Source: Vicia villosa
Taxonomy: Eukaryota > Streptophyta > Magnoliopsida > Fabales > Fabaceae
DNA length: 64,000 nucleotides
NCBI RefSeq assembly: GCF_029867415.1
Contig: NW_026705234.1
Span: 434,001-498,000, forward strand
Direction of reading: 5' to 3'
Each line of letters begins with the position of its first letter. Position 1 is the first letter of the stretch. A program made the translations under genes and the position numbers. Of the stretch, positions 1 to 10,020 are shown one piece after another. The notes below the pieces were generated by a model. It saw only the letters and a program-made list of their open reading frames with translations, ran no database searches and was not told the DNA's origin.

Positions 1-856
1 ACAATTGCTTGAGGATTTTAGGGTTATTGTTGATGATAGGGCAAGCTCACGCGGGATGGTAAGAAGCTCTAGATTTGTCTAGTTTCAAGGTGAATTGAAT
101 GTTCTATCAACTTTCATAGATGAAGTATTCATAGAGATCTATTGAGCCTGAGTTCTAGGACCCAAAAAGCATTTATTCTCCCCTTTCTTAGGATCATGAG
201 AGTGTTACTACTCCTATTTTTGTGGAGAATGTGGCTAGTCTCTTTGATTTTTATTATATACCGTTAATACCCTAAGACACGTCAATCTCATGTTGAATGT
301 TCCTATCAGCTTCCTTATTGTTTTACTTCTAAAAACAATGTAAAATATGACATTTTCATTAAAAAAAGTTTATTTCGAGACCAATAACAAAAAAATCTTG
401 CGGCCAATTTGAACAATAGGTATAAAGATAAAACATTGAGAGGTATGGTTTGTGATAGAATCAAGAGAGGCGAACAAGTTTAGGTAGGTTATGATATCCT
501 ACACTATCATAAACAACAATAGCCTATGGCATGTGCGAGTCAAATAATCTCACTCTTTTGATGATAAAATTTGGATTGAATAGATACATATTTTTTAAAG
601 GCATATTAAGCCTAAGGGATGCAACCCACTTAATTGATATGCAGTTTCAATAAAAAAAATTATACTTATTTACTTATGTATGCTTTACAGAATTATGCAT
701 GATTGTCTAGTGTATTGCATGGGCAGATGCACAATGTCTTAAAATTTGGACCAATGACTAGTTCACAATCAAGGTACTAGATCATTAGGTTACTGGTCAC
801 ACTGTTGGGTCACCGTTCATACCACATGGTTGTTGATCAAATATATGAAAAAATAA
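1..856. other. AT-rich intergenic DNA, no gene recognised
   Basis: No open frame longer than a few dozen codons and no domain that I recognise. It lies left of the segment shared with 50344 onward and looks like ordinary AT-rich intergenic or decayed repeat DNA. Confidence 0.5.
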
Positions 857-1536
857 AAATCTTAATTGACATAAAATTGTGATTGTATATCTTTAAAAAA
901 ACTTCTATAAAATTTAAACAAATTTTCCATATACATATCAAAATCAAACTCAAGAACTAAAAAAATACAACAATCAAAGTCATATAAAATAAAGATAAAT
1001 TCTTTTCTAATGGGCAGTAATACAAAATTATTACTATATAGTTATCATTTCATATCCAAAACTATCTAAAATATAAGACTTAACATCAAACAAAAATAAA
1101 ATGATGAATTCTAAGCCTATGCAAAAATACCCAAATCAAATGAGAAATGATAATGCAAAACAAAAAATGTAATATGAAAATTGAATAGCGATAAAAATAC
1201 TGCAAATAAAAGTTGTAAATTCAACAATAATAACAAAATTAAATAATAAGAAAAAAAATTGATTATGAGTGTGAAGAGTTTAAGATGAATTAATGGAAAA
1301 GATGTAAAATCTTAATATTACGAAAGTTTCCTATTTTGAGTTAAAATACTAGAGAGGAGAGGTTGATTTAGTTGAGTTTTTTTACTTGCAAAATGTGTTA
1401 ATAAAAAAATGTAACTTGTTGGTTCAAATAAACTCACTAGTTCATTAGTTTTCTGTGAGTCAATTGCATATCCGATCCTTTGGGCTTTCTAGTCCGCCAT
1501 ACCCTCCGGTTCATAGATCGATCATGTTGGGTCGCA
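857..1536. repeat. Left part of duplicated segment (copy 1)
   Basis: From 'cttaattgacataaaattg' this stretch runs nearly colinear with 50344-51025, with a few substitutions and 1-3 bp indels. It ends exactly where the LINE poly(T) begins, and the match to copy 2 resumes at 40862 on the far side of the LINE. It is therefore half of a segmental duplication later split by transposon insertion. It is non-coding. Confidence 0.85.
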
Positions 1537-1735
1537 TTTTTTTTTTTGTAAGCAAGTTATATTAATAAACGGAGAACTAAGGGTTCTCCAACCTGTTTAC
1601 ACGAGGAAACGGGACAAACCCGACAAAAAGAAAATTACAAACCAATTACGGCTACGACAAAAAATGCAAGGGATCCATGCAAAACTCGTAGAAAGAGTAA
1701 TTGGGGTGCGTAATTTTCCCGCAAAAAGACCATCT
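1537..1735 (-). mobile_element. LINE 3' end: ORF2 C-terminal codons, 3' UTR and poly(A)
   Basis: Read on the minus strand from 1735, the frame continues the ORF2 C-terminus interrupted at 35467 and reaches a TAG stop at 1654-1652. About 100 bp of 3' UTR and a poly(A) (T11 on the plus strand, 1537-1547) follow. The CATCT at 1731-1735 matches 35467-35471 and is the target-site duplication of element A, so the two LINE halves join cleanly once one copy is ignored. Confidence 0.88.
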
Positions 1736-2944
1736 TGTTAGAACAAGATTTGTTCTGATCAATTATCTTAGTTTTGATGATAACAATAATATGAATTTTG
1801 CTTAAGATAATATGGTACTCTAATCCAATGCAATTTCCTTTTCAGGAAATATATAAAGAGTATGCATAATTCAGCGCTCAGAAGCTTTGTCTCAAAGGGT
1901 TCAGCATGCAACATCAGAACATGGTCTGGCAAGACATCAGAAGATGGTCGAAGCAGAATCAGAACATGGGTCTATGGAAGCATCAGAAGAACATGAGATC
2001 AGAAGCACTGAAGTTCTGATGGTATCACGCACAGAAGCACTTCAAGGTCAGAAGATCAGAAGATGCTATGCACCAAGCTGTTTGACTCTGATGATATTCA
2101 AATATAATATTCAAACATCAGATCAGAAGGAAGTACACGTGGCAGGCTACGCTGACTGACAAAAGGAACGTTGGAAGCTATTAAAGGCAACGTCAGTAGA
2201 CACAGCGTGAACAAGGCTCGAGGTAGTTGACAAAAGCGTATAACATTAAATGCGATGCTGTACGGAACACGCAAAGCATTAAATGCACTCAACGGTCATC
2301 TTCTCAACGCCTATAAATATGAAGTTCTGATGAGAAGCAAAAAAAAAACGAATTTAACAACTCTGAACGAAATTATTCTTGCTGAAACGCTGTTCAAATC
2401 AAAGCTCAGAATCTTCATCTTCATCAAAGCTCACTACATTGCTGTTGTAATATATTAGTGAGATTAAGCTTAAACGTTAAGAGAAATATCACAGTTTGTG
2501 ATTATAGCTTTTAAGAAGCAATTGTAATACTCTTGAAATTGATTACATTAAGTTGTAAGGAACTAGAGTGATCGTGTGGATCAGTATACTCTAGGAAGTC
2601 TTAGAAGTTTTCTAAGCAGGTTGTAACTAGAGTGATCGTGTGGATCAGTATACTCTAGAAAGTCTTAGAGGGTATCTAAGCAGTTGTTCCTGGAGTGATC
2701 AGTGTGTGATCAGAAGACTCTGGAAGACTTAGTTGCTACTAAGTGGAAAACCATTGTAATCCGTGCGATTAGTGGATTAAATCCTCAGTTGAGGTAAATC
2801 ATCTCTGCGGGGGTGGACTGGAGTAGTTTAGTTAACAACGAACCAGGATAAAAATAACTGTGCAATTTATTTTTATCTGTCAAGTTTTTAAAGCTACACT
2901 TATTCAAACCCCCCCCCCCTTTCTAAGTGTTTTTCTATCCTTCA
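1736..2944 (+). repeat. 5' LTR of element A (1209 bp)
   Basis: It starts 'tgttagaacaag' and ends 'ctatccttca', immediately followed by the primer site. It matches the split 3' LTR (19036-19370 + 34591-35466) except for a C-tract length difference (11 versus 7 C) and one inserted G. It is about 90 bp shorter than the LTRs of element B, which carry extra copies of a 25-bp repeat. Short open frames inside it are LTR sequence and not genes. Confidence 0.92.
2312..2319 (+). promoter_or_regulatory. TATA box of element A 5' LTR
   Basis: TATAAATA in the context 'caacgcctataaatatgaag'. The same box is present at 9636-9643 and in the other copies. Its mid-LTR position fits the U3/R promoter; the transcription start is not determined. 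Confidence 0.6.
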
Positions 2945-2962
2945 ATTGGCATCAGAGCGCCG
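2945..2962 (+). promoter_or_regulatory. Primer binding site of element A
   Basis: 'attggcatcagagcgccg' directly follows the LTR. The core TGGCATCAGAGC is a one-base variant of TGGTATCAGAGC, the usual Copia site complementary to initiator tRNA-Met. The same sequence follows the element B LTR at 10351. Confidence 0.8.
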
Positions 2963-3030
2963 GTTCTAAGGTGCAAGCACTTAACCGTGTTTAGAAAAGA
3001 TTCAGGAAGAGAAAAACGCTTCAGTAAAAG

Positions 3031-4950
3031 ATGGCTGGTGAAACTCCAACAAACCCACCTGCATCTACATCTGGCTCTGCTGAGCAACACAACGGTAACA
3101 ATGGTTATACAAGACCGCCGGTATTTGATGGTGAAAACTTTGAATACTGGAAAGATAAACTGGAAAGTTACTTTCTTGGTCTAGATGGTGATCTATGGGA
3201 TCTTCTGATGGATGGTTACAAACATCCAGTAAATGCCAGTGGCGTAAAGCTGACAAGGCAAGAAATGAGTGATGATCAGAAAAAGCTTTTCAGAAATCAT
3301 CATAAATGCAGAACTGTCCTGCTGAACGCTATCTCTCATGCTGAGTATGAGAAGATATCTAACAGGGAAACGACATATGACATATATGAGTCCTTGAAAA
3401 TGACTCATGAAGGAAATGCTCAAGTCAAGGAGACTAAAGCTCTCGCCTTAATCCAGAAATATGAAGCCTTCAAGATGGAGGATGATGAAGACATTGAAAA
3501 GATGTTTTCAAGATTTCAAACTCTTACTGCTGGATTGAGAGTTCTTGACAAGGGATACACCAAGGCTGATCACGTAAAGAAGATCATCAGAAGCTTACCC
3601 AGAAGATGGGGTCCTATGGTGACTGCATTCAAGATTGCAAAGAATCTGAATGAAGTTTCTCTAGAAGAGCTTATCAGTGCCTTGAGGAGTCATGAAATAG
3701 AGCTGGACGCAAATGAGCCTCAAAAGAAAGGTAAGTCTATTGCATTAAAATCCAATATCAAGAAATGCACTAACGCTTTTCAGGCTAGAGAAGAAGATTC
3801 TGAAGAATCAGAATCTGAAGAAGATGATGAACTGTCCTTGATCTCCAGAAGGCTAAATCAACTCTGGAAGAACAAGCAAAGGAAGTTCAGAGGCGTCAGA
3901 AGTTCAAAGAAATTTGAACGTGGAGAATCTTCTGACGACAGGAGATTTGACAAGAAGAAGGTCATGTGCTATGAATGCAATGAGCCAGGACACTTCAAGA
4001 ATGAATGTCCAAAACTTCAGAAGGAAAATCCCAAGAAGAAGTTTCATAAGAAGAAAGGTCTTATGGCAACCTGGGATGAGTCAGAAGATGATTCAGACTC
4101 TGAAGATGAGCAGGCTAACTGTGCGCTGATGGCGACAGAAGATGACGGATCAAAATCTACATCAGAATCAGATTCTGAAGAGGTATTTTCTGAACTTACT
4201 AGAGATGAGTTAGTTTCCGGGTTAACTGAACTTCTGGAAGTCAAGTCTCAGATTAGTCTCAAATACAAAAAGCTGAAAAAGCTATTTGAATTTGAAACAA
4301 AGAAGCTTGAATTGGAAAATTTTGAATTAAAAGAAAAACTTTTAAAATTATCCAATAATGTTGGATCTCCTTCTGATTCAGAAAAATCCACTCCTAGTTT
4401 AAACCATATTCTGAAAGAATATGATTTAAGTTTCAGGAAGTTCTTATCTAGAAGTATTGGCAGAAGTCAGCTAGTTTCTATGATATATGCTGTGTCTGGA
4501 AACAAAAGAGTTGGCATTGGTTTTGAGGGTGAAACCCCATACAAACTTGAACCTGTTGATGAAATGAAATTCACATACAAGCCATTGTATGATCAGTTCA
4601 AGTATGGCCACTCCCATGATATTAGGCACACTTCACATGCTCAAAGTTTTCACATAACACACACCAAAAAGCATGTGACACAACCTAGGAAATATCATGA
4701 AACTCACATTAAGAATTATCATGCTGTTCCTCCTATTGCTTACAATGTTAAACCCAAGTTCAATCAGAACTTGAGGAGAACTAACAAGAAAGGACCCAAG
4801 AAGATGTGGGTACCAAAGAAAAAGACTATTTTTTTTGCAGATTCTCTTGGCGACAAAGAAGACAACATTCAACATGTCATGACACCTGGACTCAAGTTGG
4901 TCTCAACACTTGAAGGGAAGAAGGACTGTCCTCCAAGTTCTGATACTTAA
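3031..4950 (+). CDS. gag: Gag polyprotein of element A
   Basis: A 639-residue frame, the same length as the Gag of element B and closely similar along it. The N-terminal half is the Copia Gag core (DUF4219/UBN2 style, with FDGENFEYWKDKLESYFLGL near residues 33-52). An acidic stretch (about 255-275) precedes a CCHC zinc knuckle, CYECNEPGHFKNEC, at about 313-326, followed by basic and acidic linkers and a probable coiled coil near 420-455. Gag assembles the virus-like particle and packages RNA in the cytoplasm. The last about 30 codons run out of frame over the decayed protease start, as in element B. The ATG 86 bp after the LTR is the first in frame. The ORF is intact, so the product could be made if transcribed. 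Confidence 0.92.
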   Translation: MAGETPTNPPASTSGSAEQHNGNNGYTRPPVFDGENFEYWKDKLESYFLGLDGDLWDLLMDGYKHPVNASGVKLTRQEMSDDQKKLFRNHHKCRTVLLNAISHAEYEKISNRETTYDIYESLKMTHEGNAQVKETKALALIQKYEAFKMEDDEDIEKMFSRFQTLTAGLRVLDKGYTKADHVKKIIRSLPRRWGPMVTAFKIAKNLNEVSLEELISALRSHEIELDANEPQKKGKSIALKSNIKKCTNAFQAREEDSEESESEEDDELSLISRRLNQLWKNKQRKFRGVRSSKKFERGESSDDRRFDKKKVMCYECNEPGHFKNECPKLQKENPKKKFHKKKGLMATWDESEDDSDSEDEQANCALMATEDDGSKSTSESDSEEVFSELTRDELVSGLTELLEVKSQISLKYKKLKKLFEFETKKLELENFELKEKLLKLSNNVGSPSDSEKSTPSLNHILKEYDLSFRKFLSRSIGRSQLVSMIYAVSGNKRVGIGFEGETPYKLEPVDEMKFTYKPLYDQFKYGHSHDIRHTSHAQSFHITHTKKHVTQPRKYHETHIKNYHAVPPIAYNVKPKFNQNLRRTNKKGPKKMWVPKKKTIFFADSLGDKEDNIQHVMTPGLKLVSTLEGKKDCPPSSDT

Positions 4951-5362
4951 ATCCGTTGAAGAAACTATGTCTGTAGGAGATCAGAAAAGAAAGTTTATTA
5001 GTCTTGAAACCATCTGCTTAGTTTGTTTCTAAAGCATTGGTGTTTCGTTCTTGATTATTCTGAATGCTCTAAAAGCTACAAAATATACAATATTGAAACA
5101 TTGATTGTGGACGAATCTATAAAAATCTGGTTTGATGATAAACTTGTTTCTGATGAAACAAAGCAGCTTAAGAATCTCTGCAGATACAATTTGTGTCTTA
5201 TCAGAAGCTGCAGAACAAAGAAGTGAATCTCAAGAAGCTGTGTATATCAGAAGTAATGAATCAGAAGATCATTCAGATTTATATCAGCACACTTCAGAAG
5301 GAGTGTTTCCAGAAGAGAAACTTGATCAATTCAGAAGCAGTGATCGGAATCAGAAGGTGTAA
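4951..5362 (+). pseudogene. Pol remnant of element A (protease and integrase scraps)
   Basis: The first about 40 bp still align to the start of protease in element B, with the active-site region mutated. The sequence then jumps to the integrase C-terminus: 5035-5350 matches the element B region near 13430-13700, as frame-broken residues resembling 'YSERSKGYRVYNTETL'. The integrase catalytic core, reverse transcriptase and RNase H are absent. Large internal deletions, not just point decay, explain the loss. Confidence 0.85.
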
Positions 5363-5667
5363 AGCCTGTTGAATATTTCACAGCTGTCATCTACTCTCTG
5401 ATGATGAACACGTGTCTGTACGGTTGGTACAAAACGTGCAGTTGAAAAGACGCCGACCTAGGTAACTGTATTAAATCATTTCATTTACTGTGTTCTCTCT
5501 CCTAATGTCATTTCTCATTAAATGCATAATGATTTTTCAAATCTTTTAAATAACCCGCTTCATCTTCATTCCCTCTTTTTCTCTCTTTCTCTCTCTTTTG
5601 TGCATTCACTTTGTTGCATCTTTTTTCAAACCCTAGTTTTTTGATTTGATCTCAAAGCATTGTCATC
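5363..5667 (+). other. Leader between pol remnant and env-like ORF of element A
   Basis: Non-coding. It shares 'cgtgcagttgaa.ggacgccgacc.taggtaactgt' with 15594-15630 in element B, so it is the normal pol-env spacer. A CT-rich run (5563-5600) precedes the env-like ATG and may serve as a splice acceptor tract; that role is inference. Confidence 0.6.
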
Positions 5668-8130
5668 ATGAACTCATCCTCTCGTTCATCAAATCCAAAA
5701 GAAAGGCTCACTTCTACACAGAACCGTTTAAGCAAATATGAGTATGCTCCATTGAAAACATGCTTAATACCCACGAAAGAACTGGAAGTTCTATGTGAAT
5801 CTGCTGTGGACATCAACAACCTTAAAGCAAATGGCTTTCAGTGTGATGCAAGAATCCTTGAGCAAGGATGGTCTAAATATCTTGATAGATTGGTTGGTCC
5901 AATTTATCCTGAACTTGTGAAGGATTTATGGGTACATGCAACGGTTACCCCAACTGCCATCATTTCATTCGTGCTAGGGCATGAAGTGGTTATCACTGAG
6001 AAGCTCATCAGGAAGCTGTACAATCTTGATGATGAAGAAGGCTGGTCTGGTCTTCAACCCCATACAGTTGACTGGACTCCAGTTGAAAAACAAATCTCTA
6101 CGGTTTTTGGAACTGAGTCTCATAACACGGGCACTCTAAGGCCTTTTTATAGAGTATGGGCTGAGATTATTCTGGGTTCTCTTCACCATAGAAAAAGGAT
6201 GCTCTCCTCCTCCTACATCAGTCCGACTCACAAGTATACTCTTTTCTGCATTGGCAAAAAGATAAAGATCAACATCTCTCATATTCTGTTTGAGAATCTG
6301 AAAACTTCTATCTTTGAGTCAAGAGAAGATGAAAGGGCGAAGTACCCTCATATTCCAAGAACAACCATTCCATTTGGAAGGATGATCTCAGATATTCTGA
6401 TTGAAAGCAAAGTGGTGGACTCCATCAAAAGACTCAATGCATCCCATTTGCTTGGAGTAATTCAAGGTCCCATTTTTAATGGTGTGGATTTATTCAGATT
6501 AGAACTCATTCAAAATGTACCTTCTGTGTGCCCAAGCTTTCCTGACATTCTGTCAAGAAGAATTGCTGTTGAAGGATTCATCTCCTTGTTTCATAAAGAA
6601 CTTGATCAAGTTGTCAAGCTTTACTTGGAAGATTGTGTCAGAAAGCAATCAGACGTTGATCCTGCTTGGATCCGTGGCAGAGTACTTCCGTCCAAGGCCG
6701 ACCTTTTGAAGAAGGATAAGAAGGAACGACAGGCAAGGCTAAAAAGAAAGGCACAAGAAGATGAGGCTGAGAGAGCCAAGAAGTTGAGGGTCACCTATGA
6801 TCCTGACAAGGTAGACTCTTCTGAACGCAGGAATAAAAGGATCAGAGACTCCTTTTACAAAACCAGATCTTCACATGCTGCTTCTGAACACTCCTCCAGG
6901 CAGGTTTTTACTCCACCTCCTTCTGTCCCTAAACCTTCTCCCAAATCACCTCCTTCTAAACCAAAAGTAAACTTCACCTTACCAAATCCTTCTCCATCAT
7001 CCTTCTCCTCTCCCATTCTAAACCCCACACCTTTAAGTATTCTTCCCCCAACTCCTTCTGATAAATCCTTCTCACCAATTCCCTTTACAAATACTCCATC
7101 CTCTTCTCAATCCATTCCTTCTGATATTCCACCCTCATCAATCATTCTCTCAGATATCCCTTCTTCCTCATCCACAGCACCTCCACCTACTATATCCCAT
7201 CCATTACCTACCAGAAAATCCCAACCCTACCGTCTTCTCTACCCTGACTCCAAATTCATCCTCAATCCACCTGAACCTGAACCTTCTACCTACCTGGAAC
7301 TCTTCAGATATGAAGTAATCAATGGCTTAGACCTTCTGAAGGAAGCCTTCCTAAATGGTCTGAATGATGTTTCTACAAGAAATATCTGGAAAAGATTTCG
7401 CAAGGTATTTCAAGAAGAAGCAGCGGGAGTACAGAAAAGACTTGTAGCTGCTGCCCCACGGCCTCGTGGAATTCTAAGAAACTATGAAGACTTCTGGTTT
7501 GCTAGTCTAAAAGGAAGACATCTGTTGGAAGAGAAGCCCTTCTTGGATGAGATGGAACAATTAAGACTGGCTGCTGCAATGGAAGCAAATCCATGCAGGG
7601 ATATGGTTATCTGGATTCTTGATTATCCTGTTCTTCTTGGAGATTTCAAGACCCTATTTGACTTTCTGAGGGAAAACCCTTCTGAGAAAGACCCAAGCTT
7701 GGTCATTCCAGAAGTTGTTGACCCACCAGAAGTTGAAGGTCCTTCTGCTCCCAGGAATCTAGCTGCCATTCTTCAGGCACTTGAGAATGGAGACTATGAA
7801 ATTCCTGCTGCAGAATTTGGAGATGCTTCTATGCAAGAAGCAGATGCTGAAGATCATGTTGCTGAATCAGATCCCGTTGAGGAAATCCCTGCAAATGATC
7901 TATCCATGGAAGCTACAGATCAAGTTGCTATTCCTGTGGTTGGAAGCTGTGAAGCTTCTTCTGATGAATCTTCTCGTCTTGCAAGGACTCTAGAAGAAAT
8001 TCAGAAGAGACAGGATGAGCAAAGCTCGCTCAATGCTAAGTATAGCGCTTTCATGGTGAGGCAAGAAGGACACAACGATGAGGTTAAAGAGATGCTGGCC
8101 AAGATCTTGTCAAGGCTAGGGCCATCTTAG
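5668..8130 (+). CDS. Env-like third ORF of element A (full length)
   Basis: An 820-residue intact frame downstream of the pol position, where Sireviruses carry an env-like gene. Residues about 40-330 resemble the 'putative plant transposon protein' domain common in this lineage (GWSKYLDRLVGPIYPELVKDLWVHAT region). A Lys/Arg-rich segment (about 345-415) and a long Pro/Ser-rich region (about 415-535) follow. The C-terminus (about 765-820) is charged and heptad-like, probably a coiled coil. I see no signal peptide or clear transmembrane helix, so an envelope role is not supported; 'env-like' reflects position only. In element B the homologous gene is cut to about 130 codons. Function is unknown. 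Confidence 0.8.
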   Translation: MNSSSRSSNPKERLTSTQNRLSKYEYAPLKTCLIPTKELEVLCESAVDINNLKANGFQCDARILEQGWSKYLDRLVGPIYPELVKDLWVHATVTPTAIISFVLGHEVVITEKLIRKLYNLDDEEGWSGLQPHTVDWTPVEKQISTVFGTESHNTGTLRPFYRVWAEIILGSLHHRKRMLSSSYISPTHKYTLFCIGKKIKINISHILFENLKTSIFESREDERAKYPHIPRTTIPFGRMISDILIESKVVDSIKRLNASHLLGVIQGPIFNGVDLFRLELIQNVPSVCPSFPDILSRRIAVEGFISLFHKELDQVVKLYLEDCVRKQSDVDPAWIRGRVLPSKADLLKKDKKERQARLKRKAQEDEAERAKKLRVTYDPDKVDSSERRNKRIRDSFYKTRSSHAASEHSSRQVFTPPPSVPKPSPKSPPSKPKVNFTLPNPSPSSFSSPILNPTPLSILPPTPSDKSFSPIPFTNTPSSSQSIPSDIPPSSIILSDIPSSSSTAPPPTISHPLPTRKSQPYRLLYPDSKFILNPPEPEPSTYLELFRYEVINGLDLLKEAFLNGLNDVSTRNIWKRFRKVFQEEAAGVQKRLVAAAPRPRGILRNYEDFWFASLKGRHLLEEKPFLDEMEQLRLAAAMEANPCRDMVIWILDYPVLLGDFKTLFDFLRENPSEKDPSLVIPEVVDPPEVEGPSAPRNLAAILQALENGDYEIPAAEFGDASMQEADAEDHVAESDPVEEIPANDLSMEATDQVAIPVVGSCEASSDESSRLARTLEEIQKRQDEQSSLNAKYSAFMVRQEGHNDEVKEMLAKILSRLGPS

Positions 8131-8303
8131 ATTGAGTCTGTGTTGTTTCTCTCCTTCTGTTGCATCTGTTTTGTTTTTGTGCATCTGATCTTACGTGTCT
8201 TCATGTACTTCTGTACCTGCTGTTTGAACTTCAATGAAATTATCTTCTTCCTCCGTGTGTTTAGTTTGTCTCTGAATCTTTTCTGTTTTTTGATGATATG
8301 ACA

Positions 8304-8316
8304 AAAAGGGGGAGAA
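8304..8316 (+). promoter_or_regulatory. Internal polypurine tract-like site, element A
   Basis: 'aaaaagggggaga' lies about 170 bp after the env-like stop and is nearly identical to the tract touching the 3' LTR (19022-19035). The equivalent copy in element B is at 16444-16457. It could prime plus-strand DNA synthesis internally; this role is inferred. Confidence 0.45.
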
Positions 8317-8789
8317 ATATGTGATAAATGATCTGATTTAATCACTTGCATTTACTAACAAGAACTGCAAGTTCTATATGGTTTAAGTGTTTTGCAGGTA
8401 TAAAGAAGTGAAGAGAATCTTCAAAGCAAACACAAGAAGCAATTATTCTGTAAAAAGAATAAGCTCATGGAAACTGAAGCAAGCTGAGTGCTGTCAAGCT
8501 TCAGAAATCAGAAGCAAGAAAGAAGAATGAATCAGAAGCACTGATAATAGAATTTGATCCATATTTCTCTATTTGCTCTGACAAAATTCTATTTGCTCTG
8601 ATACATTATTTTAGCCTATATGGCTCTGATACATATCATGTTTATGTTCTGACTCGTTCATGCTGACTTTTGTCGTTTAGTTTTTGTTCTGTAACATTTC
8701 AGGATGTAGAGATGCTCTGATGATGCTCTGGTACATTCAAAAATGTTCTGATACAAATCTAGCATGAAGTGATGATTGGTAGAAATTCA

Positions 8790-9050
8790 AAGCTCTGAAG
8801 CTATCCGAGGGAAGCAGAAATCAGAAGCTGTGAATGTTCTAAAGATCCAGAAAACTCAAGTTCTGAAGCTGTCCTAAATGGAAGCAGAAATCAGAAGCTG
8901 TGAATGTTCTGAAGATCAAAGAAATTCAAGTTCTGAAGCTGTCCTGAATGGAAGCAGAAATCAGAAGCTGTGAATGTTCTGAAGATCAAAGAAATTCAAG
9001 TTCTGAAGCTGTCCTAGATGGAAGCAGGAATCAGAAGCTGTGAGTGTTCT
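8790..9050 (+). repeat. 70-bp tandem repeats in the element A 3' UTR
   Basis: 'gttctgaagctgtcc' begins units at 8860, 8930 and 9000 (period 70), with a diverged unit before them. Each unit contains 'gaagcagaaatcagaagctg'. Shorter versions occur in element B (16995-17175). Confidence 0.8.
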
Positions 9051-9635
9051 AAGTGTTAGAACAAGATTTGTTCTTATCAATTATCTTAGTTTTGATGATA
9101 ACAATAATATGAATTTTGCTTAAGATAATATGGTACTCTAATCCAATGCAATTTCCCTTTCAGGAAATATATATAAAGAGTACGCATAATTCAGCGCTCA
9201 GAAGATGTGTCTCAAATGGTTCAGCATGCAACATCAGAACATGGTCTGGCAAGACATCAGAAGATGGTCGAAGCAGAATCAGAACATGGGTCTATGGAAG
9301 CATCAGAAGAACATGAGATCAGAAGCACTGAAGATCAGAAGATGGTATCACGCTCAGAAGCACTTCAAGGTCAGAAGATCAGAAGATGCTGTGCACCAAG
9401 CTGTTTGACTCTGATGATATTCAAACGTCGTATTCACAAACATCAGATCAGAAGGAAGTACACGTGGCAGACTACGCTGACTGACAAAAGGAACGTTAAA
9501 GCTACTAAAGGCTACGTCAGTAGACACAGCGTGAACAAGGCTCGAGGTAGTTGACAAAAGCGTATAACATTAAATGCAAAGCTGTACGGAACACGCAAAG
9601 CATTAAATGCATTCAACGGTCATCTTCTCAACGCC

Positions 9636-9643
9636 TATAAATA
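9636..9643 (+). promoter_or_regulatory. TATA box of element B 5' LTR
   Basis: TATAAATA in the same context as in element A. It is likely the LTR promoter; the start site is unknown. Confidence 0.6.
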
Positions 9644-9911
9644 TGAAGTTCTGATGAGAAGCAAGGTTAACGATTTTCGCACCAATACAATTCAAATTCA
9701 CTTGCTGAAACTCTGTTCAAATCAAAACTCAGAATCTTCATCTTCATCAAAGCTCACTACATTGCTGTTGTAATATCTTAGTGAGATTAAGCTTAAATTG
9801 TAAGAGAAATATCACAGTTGTGATTATCGCTTTTTAGAAGCATTTGTAAACTCTTGAATAGATTACATTAAGTTGTAAGGAACTAGAGTGATCAGTTGAT
9901 CAGTATACTCT

Positions 9912-10020
9912 AGGAAGTCTTAGCAGTTAGCTGAGCAGGAAGTCTTGGCAGTTGGCTGAGCAGGAAGTCTTGGCAGTTGGCTGAGCAGGAAGTCTTGGCA
10001 GTTGGCTGAGCAGAAAGTCT
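9912..10020 (+). repeat. 25-bp tandem repeat inside the element B LTR
   Basis: Four consecutive 'gaagtcttggcagttggctgagcag'-like units. The 3' LTR carries the same array at about 18284-18392. The element A LTRs have only the single-copy equivalent, so this is an expansion specific to B. Confidence 0.85.

Larger units (their letters stand above)
8131..9053 (+). other. 3' untranslated region of element A, left part
   Basis: Non-coding between the env-like stop and the element B insertion at 9054. It holds an upstream polypurine tract (8304-8316), repeated 'tctgatacat' phrases (8575-8760) and 70-bp tandem repeats (8790-9050). The same order occurs after the env-like fragment of B (16221-17425). 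The last five bases, CTAAG, are the target-site duplication of B. Confidence 0.75.

Noticed and set aside
4044..4244. Ser-rich antisense frames within both gag genes (also 11457-11651)
   Set aside because: Shadows of the acidic Ser/Glu coding stretch on the opposite strand.
5023..5362. Short frames as a separate small gene between gag and env-like ORF
   Set aside because: They align to the integrase C-terminus of element B in shifted frames and are a pol remnant.
9207..9554. 115-codon frame inside the element B LTR, repeated identically at 17579-17926
   Set aside because: It is LTR sequence duplicated with the element. No domain, and the A LTRs break it with indels.
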